The notes below the pieces were generated by a model, which was not told the DNA's origin, searched no databases, and worked only from the letters and a program-made list of their open reading frames with translations. Of a stretch of 27,127 bases of DNA, positions 23,203 through 27,127 are shown piece by piece (the first letter of the stretch is position 1; each line of letters begins with the position of its first letter). The DNA lies in contig NW_003206024.1 in NCBI RefSeq assembly GCF_000006405.1, positions 8,802-35,928 of the forward strand, in the 5' to 3' direction. Made by a program: the position numbers and the translations under genes. This stretch comes from Perkinsus marinus ATCC 50983. Its lineage: Eukaryota > Perkinsozoa > Perkinsida > Perkinsidae.

Positions 23203-23231
23203 TTGAGGATACTTGAAAACGAAACTGACCC
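23203..23231. promoter_or_regulatory. 29-base gap between divergent start codons
   Basis: The parvulin ATG (minus, 23202) and a candidate plus-strand ATG (23232) are separated by only 29 bases. If both are genuine, their 5' UTRs must overlap or the promoters lie inside the neighbouring gene. Confidence 0.4.
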
Positions 23232-24087
23232 ATGAAACGAAGAAGCTCCAAGCCAGAGAGTTTCAGTCGGACAAAGCATCTTGCCAAGGACGAGCGATTT
23301 ACCAATCAGGCGGGCGAGATTATCATTAGAGTGAGTTACTCAAATGACGTTTACAGTACAGGACTTTGAAACTCGATTAGATACATCAGATGAAACATCA
23401 CGCACTCGGAAAAGATCAAGATCTGCTTGTATCATGCAATCATTATTCCCCTAATCTGAGGCCAGCCGATCTACTCCTCCAACGAGCGTGCATGCGACGA
23501 GTTGGACAAGCACAGCCTACCTTCCGCCACGCCCCGCTCATCGTCGAAGCCTTGCCCGGTACTCGTTTCTCACTTACTGCCCGAAACATCTACATCGCTA
23601 TGAGCGCAGGCCAAGCGGTGGAGCCGATCAGCAGCAGCATCAATCACCGTTTAGACGCTTGAGCGATTGTGTACTATCTCAATACTTATGGTGAACATAA
23701 CATATGGCCCATCACGCACCACGACTCGATAAGACCCCAAAGATAGCAATCCTGCCACCGTTGTTGTCGGCGATGAGCTCTCAAAGATGCCATTGTATCA
23801 CACGAGGAACCATCAGAAACAGGACAAACCTAAGGGGGGCTGAAAAAATGGCTACCTAAGACAGCAGGAATCGGGTCTAATGATCACCCAGACGATGAAC
23901 TGCATAACACGACACTAAGTGCAGAAACCAACTTGGTAGGAGTGTAGTCCCTTGATAATCTTGTGATCCTTGTTCTCTAGGCAATAATACCAATCCGATT
24001 CGGGGCTCACTTCGTGAGGGAGCTAGGATTCGCAGCAAACCTAAAAGGGGGTATCGTGCCGACGACGATAACCTTGATCACAGGTAG
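23232..24087 (+). CDS. Candidate small basic, low-complexity protein (7 exons)
   Basis: Seven exons can be joined in frame to 174 residues: 23232-23330, 23362-23428, 23461-23558, 23610-23648, 23734-23794, 23865-23918, 23981-24087, ending at TAG. Intron lengths are 31, 32, 51, 85, 70 and 62. The product is rich in Ser, Arg and Lys (MKRRSSKPESFSRTKHLAKD at the start, RIRSKPKRGYRADDDNLDHR before the stop), suggesting a disordered nuclear or nucleic-acid-binding protein. No domain is recognised. The two shortest introns are at the low end of what this window shows, and the exon set was chosen for phase, so the model could be partly wrong. Its last exon overlaps the 3' end of a candidate gene on the opposite strand. 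Confidence 0.45.
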
Positions 24088-24309
24088 AGTATATTACCTG
24101 AAAGCTCCGTCAAGGTCTTTAATTTCATTTCGTGAGACCTCGGTCCCGTTCGCGAACCACTTCTCTCGAAACTGGACCTAGTAAGATTGGGATTGAGTAA
24201 ACGTGCTGGGGAAACCGTGATGATAAAAGGGAAGATGACTTACTCCAGTGCTCTTCATAGCCTGGCTTCTAAATGGCTCTTTGAGGCATTTACGTAGCAG
24301 CACAGCCAT
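24007..24309 (-). CDS. Candidate 59-residue helical protein (3 exons)
   Basis: Exons 24309-24244, 24177-24098 and 24040-24007 join through introns of 66 and 57 bases with donors GTAAGT and GTAATA, giving 180 bases including TGA. The protein starts MAVLLRKCLKEPFRSQAMKS and continues with FREKWFANGTEVSRNEIKDL. This pattern of basic helix, FREKW and EI..L loosely resembles LYR-motif mitochondrial assembly factors but is shorter; that likeness is weak. The 34-base last exon is antisense to the final exon of the plus-strand candidate gene. The last exon is the least certain; the first two look good. Confidence 0.5.
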
Positions 24310-24710
24310 TTCATTCGTGTACCTTAAAGATGAGATCCTGATGTCACAATAAGGTCACCATCATCGTTACTGGTTATAGGAGACCTTAGCAGCCTGACGC
24401 CACATAGCTGTTATGAGCACCAAAAAACTGAGTATTAGTCATTCATTAGTCCACCTCAGAAACACCGACGCAAAGCAATATTTTAATCGAGGGAAAAGTA
24501 CAGAAAAAATCACTGAAGCAGTACGCACTTGACGGTTGGGAAGGGTGATAGCGGACAATAGACCAGACATCTACTAGGTGGTGATATTGCTAGGCACCAG
24601 CTTATCAATCTGTTACCCTTCTAGAGCATAGAGTGCACACAATACTCGCCCAAAGGTAGACATACAAAATGAAAGATTGTTAGCATCAAAACATCTCGAT
24701 CCTTGGTCCT
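24310..24710. other. Intergenic stretch
   Basis: It lies between the 3' end of the Pro/Gln-rich gene and the 5' end of the 59-residue candidate, both on the minus strand. A minus-strand ATG near 24400 (MWRQAAK) followed by a splice-like GT could be an upstream exon, but its phase does not match. Nothing else is seen. Confidence 0.45.
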
Positions 24711-27115
24711 TTAATAGTAGGGTGGTTGCTGCTGTTGAGGATAAGGTGTAGGAGGATTAGGGTAGGGTGTCATTGGAGGTACCCCGCCAACTGCAGTCGA
24801 TGGGACTGGATATCCACTAGGCGGCATAACAGTGGGCATACTTTGCATTGGTAGGGGAGCTGCGCCTTGACTCATATGGTAGACGCTAGGTAAAACCTAG
24901 TGATGCATAGGTAGAGCATTCAAGCGGAAGAGACTACGTACCGGAGTGCTATTATTAGGAAAGACGGTATTGGACGGCATGCTAGCAGATGATCCTGCAC
25001 GATAGAGAAGATGGATCAGTGAGGCGAGCATAACTAGCTACAAGGCACAATTGCAACAACTTACCCAACTGGGACTGAGCAGCCATCAATTGCTTCATCC
25101 ATTTGGTAAGGCTCTTCTCATCAGAAGAACCACTCTTTCTCGAAGCCTTGCGTCCTATGATTGACATTGAGTCACAAGCAGCTGCAGCAGCACTAAGTAC
25201 CATTCCTCAGTGTACGGGACGAGTTTCGGACCTTTTTGTCCCCAGGAATGGTCTCGTCCTCACCCTCTGGCTCTTTGAAAGGGTTACTCTCCGACAAAGA
25301 CGGATCGGACCCCTTCTGAAAGCATTTAATACGTTTGAACATATGTAGCGCAACCAAGGGACCAAGAGTTGTTAGCCAGCATAATACCTTCATGCAACCC
25401 TTCTTCGGAGAGCCCTCTCCAAAGCTAACATGCTTCTCATTCTGCATCATATCTCCTTTTCCTCCTTTCCTCGGGATATCATCGCCCCACCACTCAGTAG
25501 CATCATCGGATCCCCCCTCACCCTCTTCACTGTCCTCATCATCTTCACTATCCTCACTCTCCGAATCGAGCATTGCACCTGCAGTGAGGTCCTCCTATGC
25601 GGACACGGTAATCATATAACGATAACACGTCTTGTATGCGTGAATTGTATGCTAGAGTGTAGTAGCACATGACGATGTTTGCTAGCATACATCTAGTGGT
25701 CAAGATAGTACTTTCCAAAATGCTTCGTATATCATCAGTAGTGAGAGTCTTGGCGCCAGAGTTAGGCGCAGTAGCCAAACTCAAGGCTGTGACAGGATTG
25801 GTTGACAACTGTTCAGATGCAACCTGTAAGAGACATGTAAGCATGAGGCGGATGATCCGAATAAAATAGCTAACCTGCTGCATTGTGATCAAGCGTAGTT
25901 GGTTCATCTGGGTATTCAACTGTTGGAGGAGCTCGGGATTAGAGGCTACTCGGGGATTTGTTAACATTTCAGAAATCTGGCTCTGAGAGAGATATAACAA
26001 AAAACGATATCAAGGTGACAGACAGAATAGGTATGTTGCTGATCACCACCTGCATGAATCTGATGAATTGTGCTGCTTGTTCATTCTGTCTGGTTTGCTC
26101 ATCCATTTGTATCGTAGCATTAGGTGCCTCCATGGCCATCTGTCCGAATAGAACTATCTATAATGCATAACTCCTGGTTTATTACACTCATTGTGTCCTT
26201 TAATTGATGCATCGCTGCAACGTCCTGCAAGAGGTTAGGATTAGCCAGCACCTGCAGAGCGAACACTAACAAGTGAGTCGGCGAGTGGGTCGTTTCATTC
26301 ACGAGACCTACCGTGTCTAGCTGTGTTTTCAGTGTAATGAGTACTTGCTGTTGCTGAGACTGTATCTAATAACCCTTCAATTGGGAAGAGAGCTTGCCTA
26401 GTTCTTTACGAATTGCATGCGTTGCTGATGTTGCAAAGACGCCGCCATGCCTGGATTAGGAGCTGTATTCATAGGAGTATTATCCATCATGCCATAAGCC
26501 TAAGTAAAGCGTAACATTGACGACCTCCTCCAGGTAGCTGACTTCCGCCTGCTTACCGAGGGCATGGTAGGCATGGTTTGCATCATCTGGGGAGATTGCT
26601 GCTGAGTAGCAGAGGGATATGGAACCTGTTGATATTGCATACCCATCTGGGGGCCCATTAGCTGCGGTGCACTAGAAGGTGCAGGCATTTGCTGAGATGA
26701 CATCTGCGAATCGAGCCTTGATGATACAACAACGCCTAATAATCGAAGATACCCCCTGTGGTGCAGGTGGTTGCTGTTGCATCGTGACGGGTTCTGGTGG
26801 TGGTGGTGGCACAGGAGCTGCTGATGTCGGAACAGGGGCAGGGGCCGAAAAGAAGGGATCATCGTATCTAATACACAACAATGCTACCATAACCACCAAG
26901 TTGCACCCCCACTCGTCATCCCATGCTGGGGCCGGAGGTGCTGGCCGAGGAGCAGCAGCAGCAGATTTCGAATGCTTCTTTTTCTTCGGGGACTTGGCCT
27001 TGGTGGACGCCACTGGTGCGGCATTAACTGACCTGCAAAGTTGGGTGTAAACAGGAACCGCTCCATCGAGTAACGTTCTACCCTCCAGAGCGACCAACTT
27101 TATCAGGTGGGGAAT
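24711..27115 (-). CDS. Pro/Gln-rich protein with DPF and NPF motifs, 5' cut by window edge
   Basis: The first visible exon starts at 27115 after an acceptor (TTCTAG), so the N terminus lies outside the window. That exon reads LVALEGRTLLDGAVPVYTQL, then a Lys/Ser/Ala/Pro linker (SPKKKKHSKSAAAAPRPAPP). After WDDEWG and a phase-2 intron comes YDDPFFSAPAP with a run of six Pro, then a Gln/Met/Pro-rich region. Middle exons are amphipathic and Gln/Asn-rich (SQISEMLTNPRVASNPELLQ, NEQAAQFIRFMQ). An acidic patch (DSESEDSEDDEDSEEGEGGS) and SESNPFKEPEGEDE follow. The C terminus is Pro/Gln/Tyr-rich and ends PYPQQQQPPYY with TAA at 24711-24713. DPF, NPF and WDDEW-like motifs are those that clathrin adaptors use to bind AP-2 appendages and EH domains, so an endocytic adaptor related to epsin or AP180 is a reasonable guess. 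The lipid-binding domain that would settle it is not in the window. Confidence 0.65.
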
Positions 27116-27127
27116 CTAGAACCTAAT

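Noticed and set aside
23390-23694. Two long plus-strand open frames at 23390-23662 and 23488-23694
   Set aside because: A third frame reached through phase-matched introns gives the more even protein sequence. The two long frames are treated as shadows.
26679-27050. Plus-strand Gly/Ala-rich open frame
   Set aside because: It is the antisense of the Pro-rich coding sequence, whose repeats and motifs make sense only on the minus strand.

Overview
The window reads as a gene-dense piece of a protist nuclear genome. Genes lie on both strands and are cut by many short GT-AG introns. In the genes I could splice fully by eye, introns run from about 31 to 98 bases, mostly 40-60. Base composition is near 45-50% GC and all three standard stops are used as ends. 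A full-length IFT172 shows the organism builds a cilium or flagellum. A C-terminal domain of a type I associate with dinoflagellates and Perkinsus (at 6540-6828), together with the compact intron-rich structure, suggests a Perkinsus-like alveolate. That assignment is inference from memory, not a database result.

Layout, left to right: (1) the tail of a + gene cut by the window edge (2-142); (2) a - strand gene for a long coiled-coil protein with a segment resembling an F-BAR/FCH domain (680-4289); (3) an intergenic stretch, then a + strand gene with a mitochondrial-type leader, a helical body and an alveolate-type C-terminal domain (5084-6828); (4) a - strand EF-hand/WD40/coiled-coil fusion of 563 residues in 16 exons (7524-9942); (5) a weakly resolved stretch 10084-11630 with open frames on both strands; (6) IFT172 on - (11631-19621); (7) dipeptidyl peptidase I (cathepsin C) on +, 14 exons and 522 residues (19987-22336); (8) a PIN1-type parvulin on - (22678-23202), divergent by 29 bases from a candidate basic protein on + (23232-24087); (9) a candidate 59-residue protein on - whose 3' end overlaps that gene (24007-24309); (10) the 3' part of a Pro/Gln-rich - strand gene with DPF and NPF motifs (24711-27115), probably an endocytic-adaptor-like protein.

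The genes do not form a single pathway. IFT172 and the EF-hand/WD40 protein could both be ciliary. Cathepsin C is a secretory or lysosomal protease. The F-BAR-like and DPF/NPF proteins would fit membrane traffic. I see no mobile element, rRNA, tRNA or CRISPR array. The most interesting items are the unusual domain orders, the tightly divergent and overlapping gene pairs, and the unresolved region 10084-11630.
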